A stretch of DNA of 64,000 nucleotides from Neocallimastix lanati (nom. inval.) (Eukaryota > Neocallimastigomycota > Neocallimastigomycetes > Neocallimastigales > Neocallimastigaceae). Both the position numbers and the translations under genes were made by a program. Positions 10,585-23,752 of the stretch are shown one piece after another. The notes beneath the pieces are model-generated. The model made no database searches. It was not told the origin of the DNA and saw nothing but the letters and a program-made list of their open reading frames with translations. Positions within the stretch are counted from its first letter, which is position 1. The number at the start of each line of letters is the position of its first letter. The stretch spans positions 276,863-340,862 of the forward strand of contig JACVTC010000168.1 in assembly GCA_016946835.1 (NCBI GenBank), given 5' to 3'.

Positions 10585-11379
10585 ATGAAATTATCTGGTA
10601 TTTTATCTTGTTTGGTTATGGCTTCTTTAGCCATTGCCGCTCCTTTAGAAGAAGGTTCGGTTTTAGAAAAGAGAGCTTCTTGGCCTACCGCAAAGAAAAC
10701 TATTAGTAATAAGGCTCCTATCTATGTTAAGGCTGGTCAAACCTTCGATGGTTTTAAGAAAAATAATAATCAATGGGTAAGATATGATCGTGGTCAAAAG
10801 GGTCTCGGTGATTGTACTAAGATTGAAGGAGGTACTAAGGATGCTGTTTTCATTTTAGAAAAGGGGGCCACCTTAAAGAATGTCATTCTAGGTGCCAATT
10901 CTAAAGAACATGTTCATTGTATTAGTGATGGTTGTACGGTTGAAAATGTATGGTGGGAAGATGTTTGTGAAGATGCTTTAACTTTCGAAAAGAGTACCAA
11001 TCCTAATGCTAAATTTTATGTTAAAGGAGGAGGTGCCAAGAACGGAAGTGATAAAATTATTCAACATAATTCAGCAGGAACAGTTTACATTTCAAACTTT
11101 GATGTTCGTAATTCTGGTAAGCTTTATCGTGCCTGTGGTAATTGTAAGAGTGGCTATCAAGGTAAACGTGCAGTAGTCATGACTAATGTTACAGCTACTA
11201 ATGTCAATACTCTTGTTGGAATCAACAGGAATTTTGGAGATACCGCCACCTTAAAGAATGTTAAAATCAACAAGGGACATGTTTGTCAACTCTTCAAAGG
11301 TAACAAAAATGGCAAAGAACCAACTAAACTTGAAAGAAAATGTGAATCCAATAATATTTCTTCTTGTGTCTGTAAATAA
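10585..11379 (+). CDS. Secreted pectate lyase, family PL3 (copy 3)
   Basis: Full-length 264-residue copy. It carries G24 (APLEEGSV), shared with copies 6 and 7 on the other arm, together with R215, I228, K230 and K238. Signal peptide, KR processing site and inferred catalytic residues are all intact. The ATG follows a long A-rich leader, and the variant palindrome (TTAATATTTATAATTATTAA) ends 37 bp upstream, one of the longest spacings in the set. The mosaic of residues shared with both arms suggests exchange between copies. Confidence 0.93.
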   Translation: MKLSGILSCLVMASLAIAAPLEEGSVLEKRASWPTAKKTISNKAPIYVKAGQTFDGFKKNNNQWVRYDRGQKGLGDCTKIEGGTKDAVFILEKGATLKNVILGANSKEHVHCISDGCTVENVWWEDVCEDALTFEKSTNPNAKFYVKGGGAKNGSDKIIQHNSAGTVYISNFDVRNSGKLYRACGNCKSGYQGKRAVVMTNVTATNVNTLVGINRNFGDTATLKNVKINKGHVCQLFKGNKNGKEPTKLERKCESNNISSCVCK

Positions 11380-12849
11380 GCTAATCAAATTAATAAATAA
11401 AAAATATTACTATTAATTATAAATAGAGATATTTTAAATTATAAATATAATATTTCAAATGATAAATATTTTATTTTAAATTATAGATATATATATTTAT
11501 AAAATAAATATAAAAAATGATTATTATGAAATATAATAAAATTAGATATGATAAAATTTAAAATAATAAATAAAAAAATTCTAATTTTGAATTATTTTAT
11601 TTTAATAAAAATGTATTTTAAAAATCAATATCTTTAATGTATAGTAAAAACTTTATAAATAAATATAATAAAAAACAAAAGCCATATTACAATTAATATT
11701 ATTACCAAAGAATATTAAAGAGAGTTAGGGGTTAATATTAAAATTTCTTGGGAAATAAAAATTTTATTCAATATAATAATTTTATTAATATAAAAAAAAA
11801 AGTTTTGATATTTATATTAATTAAAATATTATAATTAATTTGAGTAACATCTTAAAAAAAAAAAAAGTTTTTTTTTTATATTAATTTTTATAATACTAAA
11901 TAAAAATTTATTAATTTTAAAAATTGAAAAAAAAAAAAAAATAAATAAAAAAAAATAAAAAAAAAGAAAAACGGTTATAAATTTGTTTCCCATGGTTTTA
12001 ATAAAAAAATAAATCCGAAATTTTTTAAATATTATATTAAATATTAAATATTTCATTATTAATTATTATTAATTATTAATTATTATATTTTTATAGTTAG
12101 AAATGATTAAATGATTTAATTTATTTTAATATGATTTAATTTATTTTAATATTAATTAATTTATTTTAATATGATTTAATTTATTTCTTATTATTCCATC
12201 TATTAATTAAAAATAGATATATATATAAATTCTTAGTAAGTGCTAACGGTAATATTTAAATTTTAATATTTTAATTGATTAAAAAAAATATATATATATA
12301 AAAATAAAAAAAAAAAAATCTATTGTAAAATATTAATTTATATTAATTATAATAACTGATAAATTGAAAAATTTATTTATATAAAAAATTTAATTATATG
12401 AATTATTAATGATATTAATATTTTAATAGTATTATTTTAAATTTAAAATATTTTCCATTGTTTCAATTCTAATAATTTTTATTATTAAATATAATTATTA
12501 ATATTAATTGTAAGATTATAAAATTATAAAATTTAAAAATTAATAATATTAATGTTTTATCATTTAATAATTTTAGAACAATATCTATCATATTATTTTT
12601 AATAATTTTAATCAATTATTACTTTAAAAAAAAAATATAAATAATGGAATAAATCTCCTTTTTTTTTTTTTTGTGAATTATTAAAAAATATTATTTTGTA
12701 TTATAAAAAAAAATTATTCACAATTAAATAAATAATTGTAATATTATAATAAATTTAATAGAAAAAAAATAAAAAAAAAAAAAGATTATATAAATATTAT
12801 CATAGTTAATATTTATAATTATTAATAAAAATTTAGTAAAAAAAAAAAA
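11380..12849. repeat. Spacer between copies 3 and 4
   Basis: Shortest spacer in the array (1.47 kb). It contains 11690-12030, nearly identical to 9480-9830, and then the common upstream block with the variant palindrome at 12806-12825. No coding potential beyond poly-Phe/Lys artefacts of A/T tracts. Confidence 0.7.
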
Positions 12850-13644
12850 ATGAAGTTGTCTGGTGTTTTATCTTGTTTGGTTATGGCTTCTTTAGCCATT
12901 GCGGCTCCTTTAGAAGAAAGTTCGGTTTTAGAAAAAAGAGCTTCTTGGCCTACCGCAAAGAAAACTATTAGTAATAAGGCTCCTATCTATGTTAAGGCCG
13001 GTCAAACCTTCGATGGTTTTAAGAAAAATAATAATCAATGGGTAAGATATGATCGTGGTCAAAAGGGTCTCGGTGATTGTACCAAGATTGAAGGTGGTAC
13101 CAAAGATGCTGTTTTCATTTTAGAAAAGGGAGCCACCTTAAAGAATGTCATTCTTGGTGCCAATTCTAAGGAACATGTTCATTGTATTAGTGATGGTTGT
13201 ACGGTTGAAAATGTATGGTGGGAAGATGTTTGTGAAGATGCTTTAACTTTCGAAAAGAGTACCAATTCTAATGCCAAATTCTATGTTAAAGGAGGAGGTG
13301 CCAAGAACGGAAGTGATAAAATTATTCAACATAATTCAGCCGGAACAGTGTACATTTCAAACTTTGATGTTCGTAATTCCGGTAAGCTTTATCGTGCCTG
13401 TGGTAATTGTAAAAGTGGCTATCAAGGTAAACGTGCAGTAGTCATGACTAATGTTACAGCTACTAATGTCAATACTCTTGTTGGAATCAACAGGAATTTT
13501 GGAGATACCGCCACCTTAAAGAATGTTAAAATCAACAAGGGACATGTTTGTCAACTCTTCCAAGGTAACAAAAATGGCAAAGAACCAACTAAACTTGAAA
13601 GAAAATGTGAATCCAATAATATTTCTTCTTGTGTCTGTAAATAA
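12850..13644 (+). CDS. Secreted pectate lyase, family PL3 (copy 4)
   Basis: Last + strand copy of the left arm, 264 residues and intact. It combines V6 (as in copy 1), S140 (as in copy 2), R215, I228 and K230 (as in copy 3) and Q238 (as in copies 1 and 11), a mosaic that fits gene conversion within the arm. Downstream the repeat homology fades at about 13.9 kb, where the single-copy core begins. Confidence 0.93.
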   Translation: MKLSGVLSCLVMASLAIAAPLEESSVLEKRASWPTAKKTISNKAPIYVKAGQTFDGFKKNNNQWVRYDRGQKGLGDCTKIEGGTKDAVFILEKGATLKNVILGANSKEHVHCISDGCTVENVWWEDVCEDALTFEKSTNSNAKFYVKGGGAKNGSDKIIQHNSAGTVYISNFDVRNSGKLYRACGNCKSGYQGKRAVVMTNVTATNVNTLVGINRNFGDTATLKNVKINKGHVCQLFQGNKNGKEPTKLERKCESNNISSCVCK

Positions 13645-14415
13645 GCTGATCAAATTAATAAATAAAAAATATTACTATTAATTATAAATATAATATTTAT
13701 AATAGTATAAATATTTGATTATAATTTAAATATAGAAAATTAATTATAATAATGAAATATATTTAAATATATATGTCATAAAATTAAAATATAACTATAA
13801 TATTCTTATTTTGAAATATTATATTTTAAAAAAAAATGAATATATTTCATGTATTATAACACTTTATTATCAATAGAAATAAAATTTATTTTAACATATA
13901 ATAAGTAAAAAATAAATACTTTAAATAGTTAAATAAGTTTTTATAAAATAAAAAATAAAATAAAATAAAAATTATAAAATTATAAAATATTATAAAAAAA
14001 AAAAAAAAAAAACTAAATTATTATAAAAATATATGTATAATTAAAATTAATTGGAAAAAAAAAATAAAATAAAAAATAAAATACATTAATTTATGCTATA
14101 TAAATTTAAAAACATAAATTTATAAATATATCATATGATTATCACATAAATCTATAGTTGTTTTAAGAACGATAAAATATATTAAAATTATTTGAATAAA
14201 ATAATAAATATTTATTTATATTAAATAAATATAATAATTAAGAATTATTTTATTTTTTTTTATTTTTTTTTTTGCTTTTTTTTAAGTTAAGGAAATTTTT
14301 TATTTAAAAAAATAAAATAAATTTTAAACTATAACTATATATGAATATATTTAATAATATTATAATAAAGTATTTTAATTTTTATTATAATTAAACATAT
14401 ATATTTAAATATATA

Positions 14416-14458
<43 letters not shown>

Positions 14459-14504
14459 TTTTTAAAGATGTTTTTACCATTAAAAACATGAAATCCAAAA
14501 AAAG
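13645..14504. other. Boundary of the left array and upstream region of the nuclease gene
   Basis: The first 250 bp still resemble the downstream flank of other lyase copies. After about 13.9 kb the sequence is unique, with A and T homopolymers and a TA-rich run (14400-14440) followed by poly-T (14442-14464). No gene seen. The promoter of the gene starting at 14505 must lie here, but no specific element can be named. Confidence 0.6.
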
Positions 14505-17500
14505 ATGGGAGTGAAAAAACTTAATACCTATGTAAATGAAAACATAAAATTTATATCGAAAAATTGGTCAATCAATATAAAAGAGTATAACCGGCTAAGA
14601 AAAAATACAAATAAACCTAATTCCAAAAATGGTAGTAATAAAAAAAATGAAGGTAAAAATGAAGGATTGAGTAAGAGTTCATCAAAAAAGGAAGGAATAT
14701 GTCTAATTCTTGATGGAAATTCCTTCTTTTATTACTTGGGATTTAGAACCAATTGGTTTATTTTTGACCTATTCAGTCTGATTAAATTATTACAAAAGGT
14801 AATATATATCTAATAATACCAATGAAAAATATAATAAATAATAATAATAATAAAAATATTAAAAGAAATAGTAAAAAGTAGTAAAAAAAAAAAAAAAAAA
14901 AAGTAGTAAACAATACAAAATTATTATTCATTAAAAAAAAAAAAAAATTATTTAGAAAATTAAAAAGTGATATATCTATTAGGATAAATATTAATTTAAG
15001 TGATATATAGATTTAGAAATAAAAAATAAAATATATATTAATATTTCTTTTCACTTTCTTTTTTTTTTTTTTTTTTTTTTTTTTAGTAATTGACATATAT
15101 TGAAATTAACATAATATAATATTTTAATATAAAAATCATATTTCAATAATATAATATATATAACAAAATTATTTTTTTATATATATTCTATATTTCTTTC
15201 TTTCTTTCTTTCTTTCTTTCTTTCATTCTTTCATTATATATTTATATTTTTTTTTCATTCTTTCTTTATATATATATATTCTTTCTTTTTTTTTATTTTA
15301 ATTTTTTTTTTTTTTTTTTTGTCATTAGTATCTTTATCAGTTATTAGCCATCAATAACCTTGAAAAATTAGTCATCATATTTGATGGAATGGACACAAGG
15401 ATGAAATTGAAAACCATTCTTGAAAGGGCAAACGACCGAGTTAAAGCCATAAAATGGTATTACAATTCCATCCTCTCATCAAAAGATTCCAAAAAACGGT
15501 ATTTCAAAACAAAGAAAATATGTCCACATCCACTCATACGAGAAACGTTTACACAATATTTATTTGATGCAGAACAACATTTTGATAAACTCGAGGTAAG
15601 ATTTTCTTCATTTGAAGCAGATGCAGATATTGCTAATATTGCTAATAGATATAATGGGTATTCTATTTAAATATATATATATAATATATATATATATTTT
15701 TTTTTATTTGATATTATCATATATTTGTTTCATACAAAATTATTTATTTTCTCATAAAATAAATTTTATATCATTATATAAATATATTAAATCAATAATG
15801 ATAGCTTTATTTTTTTTTAAAAAATAATATATATATATATATATATTATAAAAATAAAAAATAAAAAATAAAAAAAAGAACTTAAAAAAATTAATTATTT
15901 ATTGATTTAAATTATATATATATATTCTATAATGTTCTATAATAATTATAAATAAAATAAATATATATAAATATATATATATATATATATTTATAGCTAT
16001 GTTATAAGTAATGACTCTGATTTTTTCATATATAATGTACCAGGCTATATCTGTTTAGATTCGATTGAATTTATGAAGAATGAACATGATAAAAGTAACT
16101 ATGTGATTCATTATAAGCTCTATAAAAATCAACTTCTCTCCAATGATCTCGGCATACCAAAGGAAACCCTACCGATATTTGCAACGCTGTGTGGTAATGA
16201 TTACTTATCCCTCATGAAATATAAAAAATTTTCAAATCAATTAAGTGAATATGAATGTCATCATGAAGCAGCCGAAAAAATTAATGTGGAGCACTACAAG
16301 AAAATTGTAAATTTAATTCTCGATCTCTGGAAAGCCGTGGAAGAAAGATTTAAATCGAGTAAAACGCCACCGAAAAAGGACAAGCTCCAAGAATTAATTA
16401 TCAAAGAACTATTTAACAGGAAAGAAAAAGAAAATAATAATTATTTAGAGAAGGAATGCCAGAACCGAATTATGGATTCTATTAACGAATATAATTTGAA
16501 AGCGCTTCATGAAAACAAGGCCAAACATTTAAATAAAGAAATAATGAAAAGTTATTATACCGGTAAAATTTATGAAACTCTGTTAAATGGTAATTATTTT
16601 TTTTTTCCACAGAATTGTATCATTTTATCTCATATATATATATATATTAAATCAAAAATACTAATTTTTAATTATGTTTATATATATTATTAATTAATAA
16701 AATTTTATTATTTTTTTTTATTATTATTATTATTTTAATTATATATATATTAAATATTACTATTAAAAAATTTAAACTATTTAAATTATTAAAAAAAAAA
16801 ACACACATATAAAAAAAAAAACACATAAAAAAAAAAAAAAAAAACAATAGTATTATATATTAATCATTATAAGTGCACTCAGTACTTTGAAAATATTAAT
16901 AAAGAGAGTTGTTGGAATATATCCAATGAACTTCGAAAAGAATCCTATCAACTAATATTACAAAGAAATATTAAGAAAAAACATGAGAATAATAGGGAAC
17001 AAAATAAAGAGGAGAAGGAGGAGGGAAAAGAAGAGAAGAAGAGTGATAAAGTTGAGGTTGACGATGAACATCATGATCCTATAAATACCAAGGATAAAAC
17101 TAATGAAAGGAAAGCAGATCATGAAAATGAAAGCAAAAATAATAAAGGTGAAAAAAATATGAAATTGGATCAGAGTGACACCCCACCACCAAATGAGAAT
17201 GATTTTATAATAACGGAATATTTAAGAAAAGAAGATAAAATTTTATCGGAAGAGGTTAACGTTCATGTAGACAGTGATAAGCCTCTACCATATTCTGTCG
17301 ATAAAAGATTTGAAATCTATCTAACGAGCTTTAAAAGTAATACGAAAGCAATTAAGGCATTACCCTATTATTTAATTCCTTTAGCGCTTTCTATTCGATA
17401 CCTCTTAATAAAAAAAATTCAGCTGAAATTATTTATTAATAAGAAAGATGGGAAAAAAAAGCAAAATTCCTATTCCAAATTCATCAAGGCACTCGGTATG

Positions 17501-18262
17501 GAAGAAAGGACTGATGAAGAAAAAATAGATTGGGAAAGAGAGACCCCATTAAATTATTATGAATTTGAAGCGTTATTAGCCTCATGTATATCGGCATTAA
17601 CCTTTTCCTTTTTACATAAAAAAGTGTATGAAACCTCGAATGATAATCCACGCAATAAAAAAAAGAATGAAGATCAAAAGAAAGCAATGAATCAAAAAGA
17701 AGAAGAGGAAGAGAAGGAGGAGGAGGAGAAGGAGAAGGAGAAGAAGAAATCAAATTTAAAAAGAAAAAAGTCCTCCAAAACTCTTGAACTATCCATTAAA
17801 GAGAATCTGAAGGCGAATCATCTCATGGAGAGTGACAATATGCATTGGTTGATGATCCAACATCGAAGTCGAACCCTTTTCTTTAAGGAACGTTGGACAT
17901 CCAATGATATAGAGAAAGATGAGAGGCATTTTGAGAATGCGGTTCAACTTTTTTCAGAATTTATTAATATTCTAATCATGAATTCCAACTTTTTACAAAT
18001 TCTTCGGCTGACGAATGATTTCCGAGAAATTACAGCAATTCATACGATGTATCACTATGTATGGGATGAATCGTTTTATAAGATGGTAGAGTGCTATCCC
18101 ATCTTTAAAAAACCCCCCAATCCCAATAAAAAGATTTCGATGATCTTTGATCATCTCTACATCATTCATGAGAATAAAGGCAATACTAAGAATTATTATA
18201 ACTATTTAGAAAAAGTATTTAATCAAACTTTAAATGCCATACTATCCTTAGATAAAAAATAG
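14505..18262 (+). CDS. Asteroid-type FEN1/XPG-like nuclease, four exons
   Basis: Predicted exons: 14505-14798, 15341-15657, 15997-16589 and 16851-18262. All have GT-AG borders and compatible phases, giving 871 residues. The start MGVKKLNTYV matches the Asteroid family (MGVxGLTxY; Pfam XPG_I_2, PF12813), a branch of Rad2/FEN1 nucleases. The acidic metal-site residues of the superfamily all appear present: D70 (LILDGN), D113 (IIFDGM), E190 and D192 (FEADADIA), D210 and D212 (ISNDSDFF), D272 (CGNDYL). Some Asteroid homologues lack part of this set, so real nuclease activity is plausible here. Low-complexity Lys/Ser/Asn at 35-62, a Lys/Glu-rich stretch at about 450-505 and an acidic-basic run at about 684-705 look like flexible insertions. 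An alternative exon 3 donor at 16563 keeps the phase but would remove YETLLN, so I prefer 16590. It is a single-copy household-type gene, unlike the intronless enzyme genes. Confidence 0.8.
15183..15320. repeat. Intron 1 pyrimidine microsatellites
   Basis: Inside the first intron (14799-15340) a TTTC tetranucleotide run at about 15196-15225 and poly-T tracts precede the acceptor TTATCAG at 15334-15340. They form an unusually long polypyrimidine region. Confidence 0.7.
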
Positions 18263-18359
18263 GAAAAATGAATAAAAAAAAAAATCAAACCAACGAATAA
18301 TAATTTATGTATATTATCTTAAAATATAAATAAATAAATAAATTTTTAAATAAATTCTT

Positions 18360-18390
<31 letters not shown>

Positions 18391-19106
18391 TTTCTAAAAA
18401 TTTTTATTTAATAATAAAAATATATACATATATATATATAATTAAATATGAACATAATTTATATAAAGTTTCTTTCTTTCTTCATTATTTTTTTTACTCT
18501 ATTTTATTTTTATTTTTATTTTAATTTTAATTTTTAATGAACCTACAATCAATTTTTTTTTTTTTACGAATCCCAAATTTTAATTTTCTTGAGACTATCA
18601 AAAATCTATGTATATAAATACATATATGTAAAACTTTTTATTTTGAATAATTAATTTATATTATTAAATCCTTTATTTTTAAAACCCGTTTTATTTTTTT
18701 TCTTCTATTATTTTATAATTTGTATTATTAAACTATTTATTATATTTTATTTAAGATTTTATTATATATATTATTCATAATATATGATATATAATATTAT
18801 AAGGAGATATTATTTTAAATCATTCCATCAAATCATATCTATACAATATACAATATCTTAAAGAAGTTTAAAAAAAAAAATAAAAAAAAAATAAAAATAT
18901 TCATTATAATTATAAATAAATATAATAATAAATATGTATAAATATATATTTTTTCTAATATAAATACAATAATATATTAATCATTTATTATATAAAATTT
19001 ATATTCATAAATTATCATTATTTCTTAATTATTTAAAATAATTTAAAAAAAATTTTTTTCTAAATAATTAGTATAAATATTATTATTAGCTCTAATTTTT
19101 ACTTCA

Positions 19107-19145
<39 letters not shown>

Positions 19146-19385
19146 TAAAAGTAATGAATACAATTTTATGTTATTTTTTTTTATTTTATTGTAAAGTGTA
19201 TCATCCATCACTACCTAAATTAAATTAAATTTTGATTAAATATAAATTAATTTTAATATTTAATAAATTATATTTAGATATTTTTTAAATCCATTTTAAA
19301 TTAATATATTTATGTATATAGTATATATATATTTGCTTTTTTTTTTACCTTAATATTTATTTATCCAACATATATTAAAGATATA

Positions 19386-19525
19386 TTATTATTTATTATT
19401 CAACTATTTATTAATTATTATTTATTATTCAACTATTATTATTTATTATTCCACTATCATTATTTATTATTCCACTATTATTATTTATTATTCCACTGTT
19501 ATTATTTATTATTAAATAGCTATTA
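19386..19525 (+). repeat. 21-bp imperfect tandem repeat
   Basis: About six units of ATTATTTATTATTCCACTAT with variants CAACTATT and CCACTGTT. It shows as a regular CCACT/CAACT every 21 bp or so. Confidence 0.75.
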
Positions 19526-20411
19526 TTTATTATTTCATTAATCAATTATTTCATTATTTATTATTAAAAAATTAAATATTAAGTAGTTTTTATGGAATCA
19601 TTTATGCAGTTTGTGACCTCTAAAAATTCAATTAAAACAATTATCTATCTATCAATTTATTTATTTATTCATTTATTTATTTATCAACTTATTTATCTAT
19701 TCATTTATTTATTTAAACTTATAATTATTATTAATTATTCATTGTATAATTTAAGTTCAAAAGAATACAAAAAAATAAAAATTAAACTGTACGAAACCAA
19801 AGGTCATTTTACATCCATTAAAATTAAATATTATAATAAAAAATTAATTGTGTATTCATGAACTTTCAATAAAATAATTCAGTTTCCATAAATAATAATA
19901 ATTATAGATCAATAATTATGTAATACTATTTTTTAATCTTATAAAATAATAAATATAATAATTAATCTATTATAGAATATTTTATACTATATATATATCT
20001 ATTTTTTTTAAAAAAAAAAAAAAAAGGAAAAAAGCTTTAAATTTGCTTCATTATTCCTTAAGTTTTAAAATAATTTTATTTTAACCTAATTATTTTATAT
20101 GATTAACCAACTTTTTATAATAATTTTTTTTTTTTTTAAAAAAAAAAAGGAAAAAAAACTTCAACGATCTTAATATTCATTATTTTATTCTGTTTATATG
20201 TATATTTTATATATTAAAGAGCAAATTATCAACAACTTAAAATATAAATATACATAAATATATAAATATAAATATAAATATTTATAATCAACTTAAGTAA
20301 TAGTAACTAGTTTTGTTAATAATATTTTAGCTATTTAAAATTATGTTTATAAAATTTTAATTTTTTATTTTTGAGAAATAATAAAAATATTAAAAAATAA
20401 AAAAAAAAACA

Positions 20412-20655
20412 TAATTAAATAATTAAATAATTAAATAATTAAATAATTAAATAATTAAATAATTAAATAATTAAATAATTAAATAATTAAATAATTAAAT
20501 AATTAAATAATTAAATAATTAAATAATTAAATAATTAAATAATTAAATAATTAAATAATTAAATAATTAAATAATTAAATAATTAAATAATTAAATAATT
20601 AAATAATTAAATAATTGAATAATTGAATAATTAAATAATTAAATAATTGAATAAT
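20412..20655 (+). repeat. 8-bp satellite (AATTAAAT)n
   Basis: About 30 almost perfect head-to-tail copies of AATTAAAT over 244 bp, with a few AATTGAAT variants at the right end. The AATT core is self-complementary. Noncoding. Confidence 0.93.
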
Positions 20656-20840
20656 AAATAATAAAAGTATAAAAGAATAAAAGAATAAAAAAGTCTAATT
20701 AAAGTCAATTCCATCAAAAGGAAACTTAATTTTTTTTAACTCTTTTAAATTTCAAGCTCTCTCTTGTTAAGTCTTTTAGTTTAATGAGTTCATTTTAATG
20801 GTTATCGATACTGAAGAAAGAATTAAGAGAAAATGGAATT

Positions 20841-21003
20841 AAATGAATAAAATTAAATGAATAAATAATAATTAATTAAATAAATTTATAATATTTTATA
20901 ATAAAAAAAAAGTAAAAATAATGAATAAATAAAAATGAATAAATAAAAATAAATGAATAAATAATAATTAATTAAATAAATTTATAATATTTTATAATAA
21001 AAT
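20841..21003 (+). repeat. Two copies of a 50-bp block
   Basis: The stretch running from AATGAATAAATAATAATTAA through ATTTATAATATTTTATAATA occurs at about 20850-20907 and again at about 20950-21003, separated by a short AATGAATAAATA-rich link. Confidence 0.7.
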
Positions 21004-21364
21004 ATAAAAAAAAATAAAATTTCATCATCATTAAATAAAATTTTTAATTTTTTTTATTCTTTTTTTACTTTTTTTTATTAAATCATAAAAATTTATGCTT
21101 TTTTTTACTTTTTTATTTACTTTTTTTTTACTTTTTTTTTACTTGAATAAAAAAAAATTAAATTTCAACTGTTGGTTAATTGATTATCAATATATTATAA
21201 TATATTGTTTATGTATGTTTAATATATTAATTTATTAGAATTAATTCATTCAATTTAATAAATTTTTAGGCTAAATTTTTAAAAGTAAAAAAAATTTTAA
21301 TGATGAAAAATAGGTTAATTATTAGCAAATAAATGGATTTGATGATGATATGATTTATTAATAA

Positions 21365-21790
21365 ATAAAAAATAATAAATAATATATAATAAATAATAAA
21401 TAATAAATAATAAATAATAAAATAATAAATAATAAATAATAAATAATAAATAATAAATAATAAATAATAAATAATAAATAATAAATAATAAAAAGAATAT
21501 TTATTAATAAATAATAAATAATAAATAATAAATAATAGATAATAATAAAAAGAGTATTTATTAATAAATAATAAATAATAAATAATAGATAATAATAAAA
21601 AGAGTATTTATTAATAAATAATAAATAATAAATAATAAATAATAGATAATAATAAAAAGAGTATTTATTAATAAATAATAAATAATAAATAATAGATAAT
21701 AATAAAAAGAGTATTTATTAATAAATAATAAATAATAAATAATAAATAATAAATAATAAATAATAAATAATAAATAATAAATAATAAATA
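21365..21790 (+). repeat. 7-bp satellite (TAAATAA)n with higher-order units
   Basis: A heptanucleotide satellite, interrupted at 21490-21720 by four to five higher-order units of 51-57 bp. Each unit contains AAAAAGAGTATTTATTAATA, several heptamers and AATAGATAATAAT. This looks like local amplification of an interrupted satellite. Confidence 0.88.
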
Positions 21791-22045
21791 ATTAATTATT
21801 AACGATACAGCCAATATAGAAAGTATTATTTAGTGAATGGATGAAATTAATATTAAAATGATCAGTAATAAATAGAGAATAATTAAAACTATTTCATATA
21901 GAATAAAAAAAGGGATCAAAAGTTTGTTAAAATATATAAATTTTAAAGTAATCAAATACAAAATAATAAATATAGATAGATAGAGGTGTTCACTAAATTT
22001 TTTTATTACTTGAAATAATATGTGAATAACTCTTTTCTTTATTAT

Positions 22046-22184
<139 letters not shown>

Positions 22185-22403
22185 GATACTTAACATAATT
22201 ATAAATATATTCTTTGATTATTATTATTATTTATTATTATTTTGTTTAAATAGTTTAAAAAGTAGTTATAAACGAGTATAAAATCTTTATCGATTGTTAA
22301 AAAAGTAAAAAAAAAAAAAACAAAAAAAAAATTAAAAATGAAACAAATACTTTAAACAAGATATAAATTTTAAGCTTTTTTATATCTATATTTATATAAA
22401 TTA

Positions 22404-22440
<37 letters not shown>

Positions 22441-22514
22441 TTTTTTTTGAAGACTTAAATGAAGGTTCTCACTGTAAAAATCAGAAAGTTCACCAAAAAA
22501 AAGTCACCTTTCTA

Positions 22515-22750
22515 GTTATTTATTTATTTGTTTATTTATTTATTTATTTATTAATTTATTTATTTATTAATTTATTCATTAATTTATTTATTTATTAATT
22601 TATTTATTCATTTATTTATTCATTAATTTATTTATTCATTTATTTATTCATTAATTTATTTATTTATTTATTCATTAATTTATTTATTTATTTATTTATT
22701 TATTAATTTATTCATTAATTTATTTATTCATTAATTTATTTATTTATTTT
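22515..22750 (+). repeat. Interrupted (TTTA)n repeat
   Basis: TTTATTTATT runs broken at intervals by TTCATTAATTTA, giving a higher-order pattern of 12-24 bp. Confidence 0.85.
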
Positions 22751-23351
22751 AATAGTTATTTTTCCATTAATAATATTTTATACTTACTTTTTATCTAATG
22801 TATAAAATAATTTTAAAAGCCATATAAATAATTAATTTATTTTTATTCTTACGTACAAAAAATAATCTTATTTTCTATTTAAATTTATTCAAATACATAA
22901 TTAAAGTGGCTTAATATTTAAAACAACTACATTTATTCTATAATTTTCATAATTAGATTTTATTAATTCAATATCAACTAATACTATAAATTTTTTTCAA
23001 TTAATTTTAATATATAAATATATATATTTATAAATTTATTATAATATATATTAATTATATTTTATGTAAATATAAACTTTAATTTTTTTTATCTTTTTTA
23101 AAATTTTATTCAAAGGTTAATTATATATGTAATATATTTGTAATATATTTAAAATATATACATAATTATGATTATAATATATTAATTTATAATGAAAAAT
23201 AAAAAAATAATTCATATTTCATATATTAAATAATATATTATTGATATAAATACAAAATAATCCAACTATTTATTAAAATATATAGCAATATATACGATAA
23301 TATATTAATTTCAAATCAAAAAAAAAATAAAAAATAAATAAATAAAATAAT

Positions 23352-23385
<34 letters not shown>

Positions 23386-23720
23386 CAACTAATTATTTAT
23401 TTATTTTTAAAGAATAAAAAATAAAAAAAAAATTTCAAATAATAAAAAAAAATTTCAAATAATAAAAAAAATTTCAAATAATGAAAAATTAAAATAAAAA
23501 TAATAAACTAATAAAAAAATTAAAAATAAAAATAAAAATAAACTAATAAAGAAAAAAAAAAAAAAAAAAAAAAATAAAAAAATTTAAAATAATGAAAATA
23601 AAACTAAAAAAATAATAAACGAATAAAAGAAAAGAAAGAAAATAAAAAGAAAAAAAGAAAAATTAAAAATAAAAAAAAGAAATTAATTGTTTGTAAATCA
23701 ATAATTCATTTCTTTCTTTC

Positions 23721-23752
<32 letters not shown>

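Noticed and set aside
17484-17753. - strand Ser/Pro/Leu-rich frame inside the nuclease gene
   Set aside because: Antisense of the Glu/Lys-rich insert of exon 4.
19592-19861. 89-codon + strand frame
   Set aside because: Ile/Tyr/Leu/Phe ladder from TTTA repeats; no homology, no conserved features.
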